64,000 nt of DNA. Source: an uncultured Flavobacteriaceae bacterium (GTDB lineage: Bacteria > Bacteroidota > Bacteroidia > Flavobacteriales > Flavobacteriaceae). The notes beneath the pieces are model-generated. The model made no database searches. It had not been told where the DNA came from and worked only from the letters and a program-made list of their open reading frames with translations. Below, piece after piece: positions 1-8,303 of the stretch. The position numbers and the translations under genes were made by a program. Each line of letters starts with the position of its first letter. The first letter of the stretch is position 1. The stretch is taken from positions 1,054,001 to 1,118,000 of the forward strand of contig CANMFO010000002.1 of the NCBI GenBank assembly GCA_947497245.1, given 5' to 3'.

Positions 1-6
1 AAATTT

Positions 7-38
7 TTGGTAATATATGAAAAAGAGTGGTTAATTTG
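7..38 (+). promoter_or_regulatory. possible promoter of the LysE gene
   Basis: TTG at 7-9 and TTAATTTG at 31-38 are separated by 21 nt. This is close to the Bacteroidota primary-sigma pattern TTG-N17-23-TAnnTTTG, with one mismatch in the -7 box. It would give a leader of about 75 nt before the start at 119. Confidence 0.35.
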
Positions 39-118
39 ACCATTCGTGAAGTTCAAATCAAAATTCTGTCACCTTTCAACAGAATTCGGGCTTGGGCTTG
101 ACCTTGAGCTTGACCCTT

Positions 119-745
119 ATGGACTATGAGATCCTATACGCTTTTGTACTTGCGACCGCCGCTCTTGCCATAGCCCCCGGCCCGGACAATATTTACGTCT
201 TGATGCAAAGTATCACCCATGGAAAAAAATACGGCCTGGCAACGGTGGCCGGCCTAATTTCGGGCTGCTTGGTGCATACCACACTGTTGGCCTTTGGGGT
301 ATCGGCGCTGGTCAAAGCCAATGATAAGCTGTTTTTTGCCATCAAATTGTTCGGGGCGCTGTACCTTTTTTATTTGGCCTTTCAGGTTTTTAAGGCCGGC
401 AGTACGGTGGACCTTTCAGGAGAGGTAATCCCTAAAAAAGGACTTGGACAGCTCTTTAAGCAGGGCTTTATCATGAATGTGCTGAATCCAAAGGTCACCA
501 TTTTCTTTTTGGCATTTTTCCCTGGGTTTTTGTTCAGTCGGTCCTTGGGGACCGTGACCCAATTTTATGTGCTAGGATTACTTTTTATGCTGGTGTCGGG
601 GCTTGTTTTCGGTGTCATCGCGGTCTTGTCTGGCTCCATTTCCCATTATATCACTAGGCATTCCAGGGTTGGCCTGTTTTTAAAATGGCTACAGATTGCG
701 GTCTTTCTGGGTATTGGTATTTATCTATTATTATCGGGGAAATAG
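119..745 (+). CDS. LysE/RhtB family amino-acid exporter
   Basis: An inner-membrane exporter of the LysE/RhtB type, which effluxes amino acids or similar small molecules; the substrate cannot be read from sequence. The protein has about 208 residues and is almost entirely hydrophobic, with about six membrane segments. The family-typical APGPDN motif lies in the first helix region, and MNVLNPKVTIFF matches the conserved central NPK segment. I place the start at the ATG at 119, because an upstream GTG/TTG-type extension would add nine non-membrane residues and the ATG fits the family N-terminus. It is followed after 44 nt by an HMG-CoA-lyase-like gene on the same strand, possibly co-transcribed. 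Confidence 0.85.
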   Translation: MDYEILYAFVLATAALAIAPGPDNIYVLMQSITHGKKYGLATVAGLISGCLVHTTLLAFGVSALVKANDKLFFAIKLFGALYLFYLAFQVFKAGSTVDLSGEVIPKKGLGQLFKQGFIMNVLNPKVTIFFLAFFPGFLFSRSLGTVTQFYVLGLLFMLVSGLVFGVIAVLSGSISHYITRHSRVGLFLKWLQIAVFLGIGIYLLLSGK

Positions 746-789
746 TACTAATTTTGTTAACTCCCCAAAGCGATCGATAAACAATTTCC

Positions 790-1656
790 ATGCCCGACAA
801 AGTGAAAATTATTGAATGTCCAAGGGATGCCATGCAGGGGATCAAGGCGTTCATACCCACGGAGCAAAAAGCGAGGTATGTCCAGTCCTTGTTGGGATGT
901 GGTTTCGATACCATTGATTTTGGCAGCTTCGTCTCGCCCAAAGCGATCCCCCAAATGGTCGATACCGCGGATGTGCTTTCGAAACTGGACCTGTCGGGGA
1001 CCAAGAGCAAACTATTGTCCATCGTGGCCAATGTTCGCGGGGCACGGGATGCCTGTCTCCATGAGAAAATAGATTATCTGGGCTATCCCTTTTCAATCTC
1101 CGAGAACTTTCAAATGCGGAACACCCATAAAACCATAGCCCAGTCCGTCGAGACACTACAGGAGATTTTGGATTTGGCCGAAGCTTCGGGCAAGGAGGTG
1201 GTAACCTATATTTCGATGGGGTTTGGAAACCCGTATGGTGACCCTTGGAATGTACGGGTAGTGGGGGAGTGGACAGAAAAATTGGCCGCTATGGGCGCCG
1301 GTATCCTGTCCCTTTCGGATACGATAGGCAGTTCGACACCGGAGACGATCGATTATCTTTTTTCGAACTTGATCCCAAAATATCCGGAAATCGAGTTTGG
1401 GGCGCATCTGCACACCACGCCCTCCAAATGGCACGAGAAAGTACATGCCGCGTATAGCGCAGGTTGTAGGCGGTTCGATGGGGCGGTACAGGGTTTTGGT
1501 GGCTGTCCCATGGCCAAAGATGAGCTCACGGGCAACATGCCTACCGAAAAAATGCTGTCGTACTTCACCTCCGAAAAAGTGGACAGTGGGGTCAACTGGA
1601 TGGTTTTCGAGGCCGCTTTTAACAAGGCCACCGAATTGTTTTCGACCTATCACTAG
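790..1656 (+). CDS. hydroxymethylglutaryl-CoA lyase family protein
   Basis: A cytosolic TIM-barrel carbon-carbon lyase of the HMG-CoA lyase family. The family cleaves HMG-CoA to acetoacetate and acetyl-CoA at the end of leucine degradation or ketogenesis. The 288-residue length is normal. Visible family elements are ECPRDAMQ near the N-terminus (R12, D13, Q16), the metal-site GAHLH motif (H206, H208) and the glycine-rich GFGGCPMAKDELTGNMPTE loop containing the catalytic-type Cys239. The usual VGPRDGLQ is changed to ECPRDAMQ, which is common in flavobacterial homologues. The gene may share a transcript with the LysE gene. The alternative is a related aldolase or citramalate-type enzyme, less likely because of the GCP loop. 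Confidence 0.85.
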   Translation: MPDKVKIIECPRDAMQGIKAFIPTEQKARYVQSLLGCGFDTIDFGSFVSPKAIPQMVDTADVLSKLDLSGTKSKLLSIVANVRGARDACLHEKIDYLGYPFSISENFQMRNTHKTIAQSVETLQEILDLAEASGKEVVTYISMGFGNPYGDPWNVRVVGEWTEKLAAMGAGILSLSDTIGSSTPETIDYLFSNLIPKYPEIEFGAHLHTTPSKWHEKVHAAYSAGCRRFDGAVQGFGGCPMAKDELTGNMPTEKMLSYFTSEKVDSGVNWMVFEAAFNKATELFSTYH

Positions 1657-1684
1657 CTTTGGCACCAAAAGCGGGAGACCGGGG

Positions 1685-2050
1685 TCAATCTTTGCAAACG
1701 CGTTTCAGGTAATCATCCAAATCCAATTGAAACAAGGTGCCTTCCACCAAATCTTGGATAGCGTCCAATTCCTTGGCGTTCATTGCAAAGGATACCTGCG
1801 GGGCCGTAGAATCCAACAGCAACACCCTGCACGATTCCTTTTGGGTACAATCTTGGCAGAGCGGGCTATGCTCCCTGGTATGTTGGATGTTCCTTGAAAA
1901 CTGCATCAATTCCTCTTTGGACAGCAGCATTCCCGTATTTCGGAAGACCAACTGAATTTTTTTGATATCCTTGATACAGTTTCTTTTCCATTGAAAAGCT
2001 ACGCCAAAAGAATTGTGGTATATGGGGTTTATGTCTTGCATATGGCTCAT
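1685..2050 (-). CDS. conserved Cys-rich hypothetical protein
   Basis: A 121-residue cytosolic protein with no signal peptide or membrane segment; I do not recognise the family with certainty. It contains a cysteine cluster C-x2-C-x5-C at residues 65-74, a further Cys at 25 and a neighbouring His61. This arrangement could bind zinc or an iron-sulphur cluster, but that is inference. It starts 4 nt downstream of the FMN-binding gene and is the last gene of the leftward DUF6607/FMN-binding operon, so it is probably expressed with the haem/iron locus. The start could be the first or the second in-frame Met (MSHM). Confidence 0.6.
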   Translation of the reverse strand: MSHMQDINPIYHNSFGVAFQWKRNCIKDIKKIQLVFRNTGMLLSKEELMQFSRNIQHTREHSPLCQDCTQKESCRVLLLDSTAPQVSFAMNAKELDAIQDLVEGTLFQLDLDDYLKRVCKD

Positions 2051-2054
2051 TCGA

Positions 2055-2600
2055 TCACTTTTTTTTCTTTAAAAACGCCATGCTGCGCAACACATGGCCT
2101 ATTTCCCTCGTCATATTGGAAGCTGATATGGTGGCTCCGGCAATCGCATCGATATCTTCCCCATAGATAGGTGTATCCTCGGGCACTAGGCCGATGAATT
2201 GCTTCAGCCACCGTTGACTGCCAATCTGTTGTCCGTAATCTTCGCGATAGATCAGTACTTTGGTTTTTTTTATGGTGAACTTGGAATCGAAAAGTACTAT
2301 GAAATCGAACACCCGTTTCATACTGGGGGCTTCTCCCAAATATACGTAGCCGATCCGGAGATCATCTCGCCGTATTTCGAAAAGATGGTCCCCCTTAAGT
2401 TTGGAAGGGGTCATTTCGTCCAAGCCCTTGCTTACTTCCATTCTTTTGAGCTCAAAACCCTCGATGCCATAGGTGGTTCGGATCGCCGCATCGATTTTCT
2501 TTTGTAGCCTTGGCACAATTTGTTGCCGGGAAAAAGAAAAAAGAAGGGTACAGATAATGGGAATGGATATGGCCACTATCGATCTACTTACCCTTGACAT
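2055..2600 (-). CDS. secreted FMN-binding domain protein
   Basis: A 181-residue exported protein with an N-terminal hydrophobic signal or anchor (about residues 8-24) and an FMN-binding domain of the NqrC/RnfG type. In that family, ApbE attaches FMN covalently to the Thr of a [ST]GAT-type motif. The motif here is DAIAGATIS with the candidate Thr157. A second block, YREDYGQQIGSQRWLKQF, is shared almost exactly with the paralogue at 8338-8874. The gene overlaps the DUF6607 gene by 17 nt, so the two are translated together. Its place next to a TonB/HmuY system suggests an extracytoplasmic flavin electron carrier used in iron or haem acquisition. The role is inference; the domain call is strong. 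Confidence 0.8.
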   Translation of the reverse strand: MSRVSRSIVAISIPIICTLLFSFSRQQIVPRLQKKIDAAIRTTYGIEGFELKRMEVSKGLDEMTPSKLKGDHLFEIRRDDLRIGYVYLGEAPSMKRVFDFIVLFDSKFTIKKTKVLIYREDYGQQIGSQRWLKQFIGLVPEDTPIYGEDIDAIAGATISASNMTREIGHVLRSMAFLKKKK

Positions 2601-3510
2601 TTGGGACGGTTTTACCGGAAACGAATTTTTTGATCGCCGCAGTTATGTCCGCTTCCCCGGCACGGGTTTTCTCCAAAGGGTAAAAATGCATGAACAGCGG
2701 TTTACCGTCGACCGCTTTATTAAGGGTCAAATTGCCTTGATGGTGGTATATGTCGTCCCAAGAATGGCGTACTTTTTTCCAAAAGGCGTTGTTGGAGGCC
2801 CACCAGTCCATTGCCTGTTGGCATTTTTCATCGGCTACCCTAGTATAGACATTGTACCCTTTTTCCTGGGCCAACAACATATCTTCCTTACCGTCTACCC
2901 GTAGTATCTTGTCATTGTCCTGTTCATGCAACCAACCGTAATCGGTGATTTCATGTCGATTTCCGCGCAGCATAACATTGTAGTCCTCTCGTTTTGAGTA
3001 TTCCCGCCGTGGCAATGGGGAATCGGTCCGGTTTTCCCAATAGTGCCGGCCGTCGGCATGGATCCATGTGGCCGAGCCCGAATACCTTGGACTGTCATCG
3101 ACCTGAAAGACTTTTTGTGTCCACTGTCCCTTCACCTGCTTTTTGGGAAGGGCCCTGAACTTCCAGGTATTGTCCTTGTCGTAGTAAAACACATTTTGGT
3201 TTTCATATTCCCAATCCTGGCGCCAATGCTTAATGACCATGGTATCGTTAACGACCAATATATGTTGTATGGACAGTTTATTTTTTTCGTCCGTAACAAG
3301 TTCGGCCCACTCCAGGGCGGCAGCGGTGTAGTCGTGGTGCTTTTCATAATCGATTTCGGGGGCGAAGGTCTCCGTATACTTAAACTTGACCTTATAACAG
3401 CCACACATGTCTTTAATGGCCTTAATATCCCGTTTTTTCTTACTTCCCTGTGCAAGGCCTTGAAAACTAAATAGGACACAGAGTATTCCCAAACTAATGA
3501 CTCTTTTCAT
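2584..3510 (-). CDS. exported DUF6607-like protein
   Basis: A 308-residue protein with a clear signal peptide ending near AQG (about residue 21). The mature part is rich in Trp, Tyr and His, for example WIHADGRHYWENRTD and AMDWWASNNAFWKKVRHSWDDIYHH. It resembles the flavobacterial family DUF6607, whose function is unknown; this assignment is from memory. It is the first gene of a leftward operon with the FMN-binding protein (17-nt overlap) and is divergent from the TonB receptor. The promoter between them carries the shared 19-bp box, so it is likely co-regulated with haem/iron uptake. The aromatic and His content would suit ligand or haem handling, but nothing here proves it. Confidence 0.7.
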   Translation of the reverse strand: MKRVISLGILCVLFSFQGLAQGSKKKRDIKAIKDMCGCYKVKFKYTETFAPEIDYEKHHDYTAAALEWAELVTDEKNKLSIQHILVVNDTMVIKHWRQDWEYENQNVFYYDKDNTWKFRALPKKQVKGQWTQKVFQVDDSPRYSGSATWIHADGRHYWENRTDSPLPRREYSKREDYNVMLRGNRHEITDYGWLHEQDNDKILRVDGKEDMLLAQEKGYNVYTRVADEKCQQAMDWWASNNAFWKKVRHSWDDIYHHQGNLTLNKAVDGKPLFMHFYPLEKTRAGEADITAAIKKFVSGKTVPNVKGK

Positions 3511-3549
3511 GATGATATGATTTTAAAATGGTGGTAAAAATTATTTCAC

Positions 3550-3557
3550 AAAACTAG
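3550..3557 (-). promoter_or_regulatory. -7 element of the leftward DUF6607 operon
   Basis: On the minus strand this reads TAGTTTTG, an exact TAnnTTTG match. It lies 40 nt upstream of the DUF6607 start. A TTG lies 16 nt further upstream, slightly short for a -33 element. Confidence 0.55.
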
Positions 3558-3565
3558 TATTTTTA

Positions 3566-3584
3566 TTTAGATCAAATAAAAATA
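3566..3584. promoter_or_regulatory. 19-bp operator-like box 1, between divergent promoters
   Basis: ATTTAGA-TCAAA-TAAAAAT is a variant of ATTTAGA-N5-TCTAAAT, with 7/7 and 5/7 half-site matches. It overlaps a perfect inverted repeat TTTATTT-N5-AAATAAA at 3563-3581. It lies between the leftward -7 box (3550-3557) and the rightward one (3591-3598), so one bound regulator could control both operons. Related boxes occur at 6912-6930 and 8304-8322. An iron-responsive regulator of Fur or DtxR type is the obvious guess. Confidence 0.6.
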
Positions 3585-3590
3585 AGATCT

Positions 3591-3598
3591 ATATTTGT
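3591..3598 (+). promoter_or_regulatory. -7 element of the TonB receptor operon
   Basis: TATATTTG matches TAnnTTTG and lies 16 nt upstream of the receptor ATG. No good TTG -33 element is seen, which is common for regulated promoters. Confidence 0.55.
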
Positions 3599-3614
3599 TC
3601 AAAAATTATTCGGA

Positions 3615-5708
3615 ATGAATCTAAATAAGGTTTTCATGTTCCTGTTTATAGGCTTTACGGGCTGTTTTCTGTCAGGACAAGAAATTCCACCGCCGGAAGA
3701 TTCCGTTCCCGTTCAGGATCTTGAAGAGGTGGTCGTTACCGCTACCCGTACCCTTCGCCAGCTTTCGTCCGTACCTTTGCCCGTAACCTTGATTTCAAAA
3801 AAACAGCTACAAAAGACGGGGGTGATGCGTCTGGATGAAATCTTAAATGAACAAACAGGTATCATAACCGTTGCGGACGAAAGCGGTTTTAACGGAATAC
3901 AGGTACAGGGGATTGCATCGGATTATGTCATGATCTTAATCGATGGGGTCCCCTTGGTCGGTCGGTCAGCGGGTAATTTTGATCTAAGTCGCCTGGCCGT
4001 TGGCAATATCCAACAAGTGGAGATTGTCAAAGGCCCTTCCTCCAGTCTATACGGTTCAGATGCTTTGGGCGGGGTGGTGAATATCATAACCGAAGTCCCA
4101 ACGGACAGTACGTTGAGTGGTGAGGTTTCGTATCGGTTTGCCTCGTTCAACACCCATGATGCGAACATCAACATCAGGAAAAAGCAAAAAAAATGGGGGT
4201 ACTCGTTTTTTGCCAATACCCTTTATAGCGATGGTTACGATCTACGGCCCGATCTACGGGGCCAGACGGTGAGTCCTTTTAGCAACTATACGATCAACGC
4301 CCAGTGGTTCCATAATCTTTCGGAACAATGGAAACTCTTCGCTTCGGGTAGGTATTACCAACAACAACAGGAAGCCGAGTTGTTCGTGAATGATGCACTG
4401 CTCGAGGGCGATAGCGATATTAAGGAATACAACGCACATATCAGGCTCGACCAGCATTTCAAAACCAAATGGAACCTGCACTATGAGTTTTACCATACCT
4501 CCTACAGGGCTTCGGAAGTTTTGGAAAGTCCGATCAGCCCGGACCCGTTCAGCAGCAGTGAATTTGACCAAAACCTTTGGCGCCCCGAGCTTCGGGCAAC
4601 CTACACCATAAAACCTGGACATGTCCTAACGGTCGGGGCCGGTTATAACCATGAGAATTTGGACCGTACCTTCTTCGACGATAAAGTGACCTTTAATTCA
4701 CAATATGCCTATGGCCAGTACGATTTTCATCCTTGGAAGCAAGTTAATCTTATCCTGGGGGCACGTTTCGACAACCATAGCGAGTATCGGTCCCAATTCA
4801 GTCCCAAGGCATCGGCCAATTACAACATTGGTCCATCTATTGCCCTGAAAGCATCGGTGGGGTATGGTTTTAAGGCCCCTGACTTCAGACAATTGTATTT
4901 CGATTTTACAAATTCCGCCGTGGGGTACACTGTGTTGGGATACAACGTGGCCGTCGAAAAGGTACAGGAACTGGATAGCCAGGGCCAATTGACCGACATT
5001 CTTTTTGAGCTGTCCGAATTGCAGGAGCCGCTTCGGGCTGAAAGTTCCGTCGGCTATAATTTGGGGGCAGCTTTCAACCAGGGACGGCTGCGGTTGAACC
5101 TCAATTTTTTCAGAAACGACTTCAAAAACCTGATCGATACCCGGGCGATCGCAAGGCGGACCAATGGACAGAACGTGTTCAGTTACGCAAACTTTGATAG
5201 AATCTATACTACGGGCCTCGAGCTGGACGCCAACTTCAGAATGTTGAAAACCCTCACGCTTTCTGGCGGCTATCAACTATTGTATGCCAAGGATAAGGAA
5301 AAAAAGGTGGCTTTGGAACGGGGCGAAGTGTTTGCACGTGACCCGCGGACGTTGCAGACCGTGGCTTTGGACAATTCGGACTATTTCGGATTGCCCAACC
5401 GTTCCAGGCACACCGCCAACCTCAAGCTCTTTTACGACCTGCCCCAATGGAATTTTAGCACCAACCTCCGTGTCAATTACAGAAGTAAATATGGGCTTTT
5501 TGATGGCAACGGTAACGGGATGATCGATAATTACGACACCACTTTTGTCGATGGTCATTTTCTGGCCAACCTCACCCTGAACAAAACATTTTGGGATCGG
5601 TATACCCTGCAATTGGGGGCAAACAACATTCTGGATTACAAAGATGAAGAAAACATACCCGGCCTGGCCGGACTACAACTATTCACTAAAATCAATATTC
5701 AATTTTAA
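3615..5708 (+). CDS. TonB-dependent outer-membrane receptor, probably for haem
   Basis: A 697-residue TonB-dependent receptor. It has a signal peptide (about residues 1-21), a TonB-box-like EEVVVTATR, a plug domain with the typical VQGIASDYVMILIDGVPL and GPSSSLYGSDALGGVVNIIT segments, and a 22-strand-type barrel ending in an aromatic residue (INIQF). There is no N-terminal carboxypeptidase-like domain, so it is not a SusC-type glycan porin. The next gene, 11 nt downstream, encodes a HmuY lipoprotein. HmuY/HmuR-type pairs capture haem, so haem or an iron chelate is the likely substrate. Expression is probably controlled by the box at 3566-3584. The length is usual for HmuR-like receptors. Confidence 0.9.
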   Translation: MNLNKVFMFLFIGFTGCFLSGQEIPPPEDSVPVQDLEEVVVTATRTLRQLSSVPLPVTLISKKQLQKTGVMRLDEILNEQTGIITVADESGFNGIQVQGIASDYVMILIDGVPLVGRSAGNFDLSRLAVGNIQQVEIVKGPSSSLYGSDALGGVVNIITEVPTDSTLSGEVSYRFASFNTHDANINIRKKQKKWGYSFFANTLYSDGYDLRPDLRGQTVSPFSNYTINAQWFHNLSEQWKLFASGRYYQQQQEAELFVNDALLEGDSDIKEYNAHIRLDQHFKTKWNLHYEFYHTSYRASEVLESPISPDPFSSSEFDQNLWRPELRATYTIKPGHVLTVGAGYNHENLDRTFFDDKVTFNSQYAYGQYDFHPWKQVNLILGARFDNHSEYRSQFSPKASANYNIGPSIALKASVGYGFKAPDFRQLYFDFTNSAVGYTVLGYNVAVEKVQELDSQGQLTDILFELSELQEPLRAESSVGYNLGAAFNQGRLRLNLNFFRNDFKNLIDTRAIARRTNGQNVFSYANFDRIYTTGLELDANFRMLKTLTLSGGYQLLYAKDKEKKVALERGEVFARDPRTLQTVALDNSDYFGLPNRSRHTANLKLFYDLPQWNFSTNLRVNYRSKYGLFDGNGNGMIDNYDTTFVDGHFLANLTLNKTFWDRYTLQLGANNILDYKDEENIPGLAGLQLFTKINIQF

Positions 5709-5719
5709 AATCAAATCCT

Positions 5720-6355
5720 ATGAAATCTTCAATTCCATTTTTTATGGTTCTTTTTTGTGCTTTTACCCTGACCTCCTGCAATGATGATGATGAAGGTCCC
5801 GTGCTGATCGCCGTAGAAAGCAAAACGGCAAGCAACATTCCGGCACCACAGACCGGAGGACCTCCGACGACCGAAGAAATCGGGGGGGCGTTTACAAAAT
5901 TCAGTTTTGAAACGGGGGGCGTAACCACCAGCGACACGGACTGGGATATTGCCTTCCGGGGCACCAGAATTGCGGTCAACGGTGGTACCGCGACCGGAAC
6001 AGCTGATGAGCCGGTCAGAAACGGGAATGCCGGGGTATCCATAGAAACGGGAACCTTCGCCGACATTACCGACGCGGAGGGTCTGACTTTTACCCAAGAT
6101 GCCGATGGCGCCTATGCCATTACACCGGTGAGCGATCAGGGCTGGTACAACTACAACCCCCAGGTAAATGTGGTCTCCGCTATTCCAGGCAAGGTGCTGG
6201 TGTTCAGGACCCACGATAATAAATATGCCAAGGTAGAGATTTTGAGCTATTACAAAGATGCTCCGGCCGAACCGGACGGCTTTGTCAATGAATCCCGCTT
6301 CTATACCTTCAACTATGTGTACAACCCAAATGAGGGACAAACAGCTTTGCAATGA
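5720..6355 (+). CDS. hmuY: HmuY-family haem-binding lipoprotein
   Basis: A 211-residue lipoprotein with the lipobox TLTSC near residue 19 followed by NDDDE. The family fold is supported by the characteristic DWDIAFRGTRIAVNGGT segment and the C-terminal KYAKVEILSYYKD...RFYTFNYVYNP strands seen in HmuY proteins. HmuY is a surface lipoprotein that binds haem and passes it to its TonB receptor, here the gene 11 nt upstream. It overlaps the DoxX gene by 4 nt (ATGA), so the three genes form one operon. Haem ligands differ between family members and cannot be assigned by eye. Confidence 0.85.
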   Translation: MKSSIPFFMVLFCAFTLTSCNDDDEGPVLIAVESKTASNIPAPQTGGPPTTEEIGGAFTKFSFETGGVTTSDTDWDIAFRGTRIAVNGGTATGTADEPVRNGNAGVSIETGTFADITDAEGLTFTQDADGAYAITPVSDQGWYNYNPQVNVVSAIPGKVLVFRTHDNKYAKVEILSYYKDAPAEPDGFVNESRFYTFNYVYNPNEGQTALQ

Positions 6356-6804
6356 TGGGGAAGTCGATCAGCATACTGTTTATCGCCTTACGCCTTTTTT
6401 TGGGCGGTATGATGCTCTACGGAGGGGTACAAAAATTCCAAAAACCCTTGCCCGACCCGATAAGGGTGGTGGAAAAGGCCCAGAAGTTCACGGCAGCGGA
6501 AAAGAAAGGTACGCTGCAGAAGATACTGTACATCAGCGGGGCAAAACAGACCGGCTATTTCTGGCAGGTTTTGGGCATCTGTGAGCTTGTTTTTGGTCTT
6601 TTGTTATTGCTTCAGGGAACGGGATTTGTGGGAGCCGTGTTCCTGTTGCCCATTACCCTGCATATTTTTCTGTTCCACTTGTTTCTGGAAAGGGATGCGG
6701 TAGGGGAACTGTTGCAGACCGGAGCATTGTTTGTGATCAATATTCTTTTGATACTGAGGGAAAAGAAAAAATGGAAACACCTTCTTTGGGTGAGACCGAT
6801 TTGA
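6352..6804 (+). CDS. DoxX-family membrane protein
   Basis: A 150-residue integral membrane protein with about four hydrophobic helices and the DoxX-like N-terminal pattern ALRLFLGGMMLYGGVQKFQKP. DoxX-family proteins are small inner-membrane proteins, some linked to redox or thiol stress; their biochemical activity is mostly unknown. Its start overlaps the HmuY stop (ATGA), so it is translated with the haem-capture genes, and it ends at a strong terminator. This position suggests a membrane redox or quinone-side role in the locus, which is inference. Confidence 0.7.
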   Translation: MMGKSISILFIALRLFLGGMMLYGGVQKFQKPLPDPIRVVEKAQKFTAAEKKGTLQKILYISGAKQTGYFWQVLGICELVFGLLLLLQGTGFVGAVFLLPITLHIFLFHLFLERDAVGELLQTGALFVINILLILREKKKWKHLLWVRPI

Positions 6805-6816
6805 GTTTGAGTTCGT

Positions 6817-6863
6817 TCGAAAAGCCCCAAACACTTCAAAAACATGGGGCTTTTTGAATTTTC
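6817..6863 (+). terminator. intrinsic terminator of the receptor-HmuY-DoxX operon
   Basis: The inverted repeat AAAAGCCCCA (6820-6829) and TGGGGCTTTT (6845-6854) is followed by a T-rich stretch. It lies 16 nt after the DoxX stop. Confidence 0.8.
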
Positions 6864-6911
6864 CATAGGAACAAAAGCCGCAAATTGTTTAAATGTTAAA
6901 TCTTTGATTTT

Positions 6912-6930
6912 ATTTAGATTTAGTTTAAAT
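6912..6930. promoter_or_regulatory. 19-bp operator-like box 2, porin promoter
   Basis: ATTTAGA-TTTAG-TTTAAAT matches ATTTAGA-N5-TCTAAAT at 13 of 14 half-site positions. It sits inside a larger inverted repeat TTTATTTA (6909-6916) and TAAATAAA (6926-6933). It lies 27 nt upstream of the -7 box at 6958-6965, about where the -33 region begins. Confidence 0.6.
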
Positions 6931-6957
6931 AAATTTTGCCAGATTCAATATTGCATC

Positions 6958-6965
6958 TAAATTTG
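6958..6965 (+). promoter_or_regulatory. -7 element of the porin gene
   Basis: TAAATTTG is an exact TAnnTTTG match, 53 nt upstream of the ATG at 7019. A TTG-type -33 element is not obvious, in keeping with regulation by the box just upstream. Confidence 0.55.
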
Positions 6966-7018
6966 TGGGCTCAAAAAAACAACTATTCATAACAAGTCTA
7001 AATAAGAATAACATTCAG

Positions 7019-8197
7019 ATGAACAAGTCCATTTACATTTTCGCGCTTTTGTTTTCCTCAATTTTAGTGGCGCAGACCAAGACCGATTCCATCACCTTTG
7101 TACCCCAATCCCAACTGAACGCCGCCCAGCGTTTGCTTTCCGGCAACTATGCTTCTGCGGTCACCGTAGGGGCCTATGCCGAAATGTTGTACAACCAGCC
7201 TGAGGGCGACAATGGTGAATTGGACGTGCAGCGTATGGTGCTGCTGTTCGGCTATCAGTTCAACGAGAAAACGCAGTTTGTTACCGAAGTGGAGTTGGAG
7301 CATGTTAACGAGGTCTTTGTCGAGCAGGCCTTTGTCAATTACAACGTGGCCAACAATGTGAACCTAAGGGGTGGGTTGATGTTGGTCCCCATGGGCATTG
7401 TCAACGAATTTCACGAACCCACGACCTTTAACGGAACGGAACGACCCGCCATGGACAATGTCATTATACCTACCACTTGGCGTGAGATCGGTGTTGGTGT
7501 ATCGGGTAGGTTCAACGACCTTTCCCTGGGATATCAGGCCTATGTATTCAATGGATTCAAATCTACAGAGGCCGATGGCGAAGGAGGGGTTTCTGGTTTT
7601 TTAAAAGGTTCCAACGGACTACGTGGCGGTCGGCAGAAAGCCATACAGTCCACGGTCGATAATCCCACTTTTTCCACTAAATTGGATTACTATGGCATTC
7701 CCGGCCTGAGACTTGGTTTTTCCACCTACTTTGGGAAAACACAGGCCGCCGACGACATCGAGGAAATGGAAGGGGCCAATATTGGTATCGCCATGTTGGG
7801 GTTGGATGCCCGCTATGCCTATCAGCGCTTTACGGCCAGGGGGCAGTTTGTCCGCGCCTCCCTGTCCGATACGGAACAATACAATGCACTGACGGGCAGA
7901 GATCTGGGAAGTGTCCTTCAGGGATGGTACCTCGAAGGCGCCTTTAATCTGTTGCCCATACAGGACAAGCAGAAGTTGTTTGCCTTTGCCCGGTACGAGA
8001 TGTACGATACCCATGCCGATACCGATGGCTCCCTGGCACAAAACGAAGCCTATGACCGAACCGATATCACAACCGGACTTACCTACCATATTGCCCCGGG
8101 AGTGGTCGTAAAGGGAGATTATCAGTTCAGGAGCAATGCCTTGGATGGCGATGATGTCAAGGACCGCTTGAATTTCGGGATAGGGGTCTGGTTTTAA
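7019..8197 (+). CDS. porin-like outer-membrane beta-barrel protein
   Basis: A 392-residue protein with a signal peptide (MNKSIYIFALLFSSILVAQ) and a mature chain of alternating aromatic/polar strands ending in GIGVWF. The terminal aromatic residue is usual for outer-membrane barrels. Segments such as DVQRMVLLFGYQFNEKTQFVTEVELEH and LRGGLMLVPMGIVNEFHEPTTFNG resemble phosphate-selective-porin-like proteins of Bacteroidota. I chose the ATG at 7019 rather than the upstream TTG at 6965, because the signal peptide begins there. It is preceded by operator-like box 2 and followed by the second FMN-binding gene, so it is probably part of the haem/iron locus. Substrate unknown. Confidence 0.75.
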   Translation: MNKSIYIFALLFSSILVAQTKTDSITFVPQSQLNAAQRLLSGNYASAVTVGAYAEMLYNQPEGDNGELDVQRMVLLFGYQFNEKTQFVTEVELEHVNEVFVEQAFVNYNVANNVNLRGGLMLVPMGIVNEFHEPTTFNGTERPAMDNVIIPTTWREIGVGVSGRFNDLSLGYQAYVFNGFKSTEADGEGGVSGFLKGSNGLRGGRQKAIQSTVDNPTFSTKLDYYGIPGLRLGFSTYFGKTQAADDIEEMEGANIGIAMLGLDARYAYQRFTARGQFVRASLSDTEQYNALTGRDLGSVLQGWYLEGAFNLLPIQDKQKLFAFARYEMYDTHADTDGSLAQNEAYDRTDITTGLTYHIAPGVVVKGDYQFRSNALDGDDVKDRLNFGIGVWF

Positions 8198-8238
8198 CGG
8201 CAGCTCCCTTGGTAGAGTACCCGCCCGCGATACGTATC

Positions 8239-8272
8239 GAAGTCCGTCCGTCCGTGAGACGGGCTTCTGGTT
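8239..8272 (+). terminator. weak terminator-like hairpin after the porin gene
   Basis: GAAGTCCGTC (8239-8248) pairs with GACGGGCTTC (8258-8267), with one T-G pair. Only a short T-containing tract follows, so termination may be partial. Confidence 0.4.
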
Positions 8273-8303
8273 TGGCTGTTGATAAAATTTTTGCCCTATT
8301 CTT

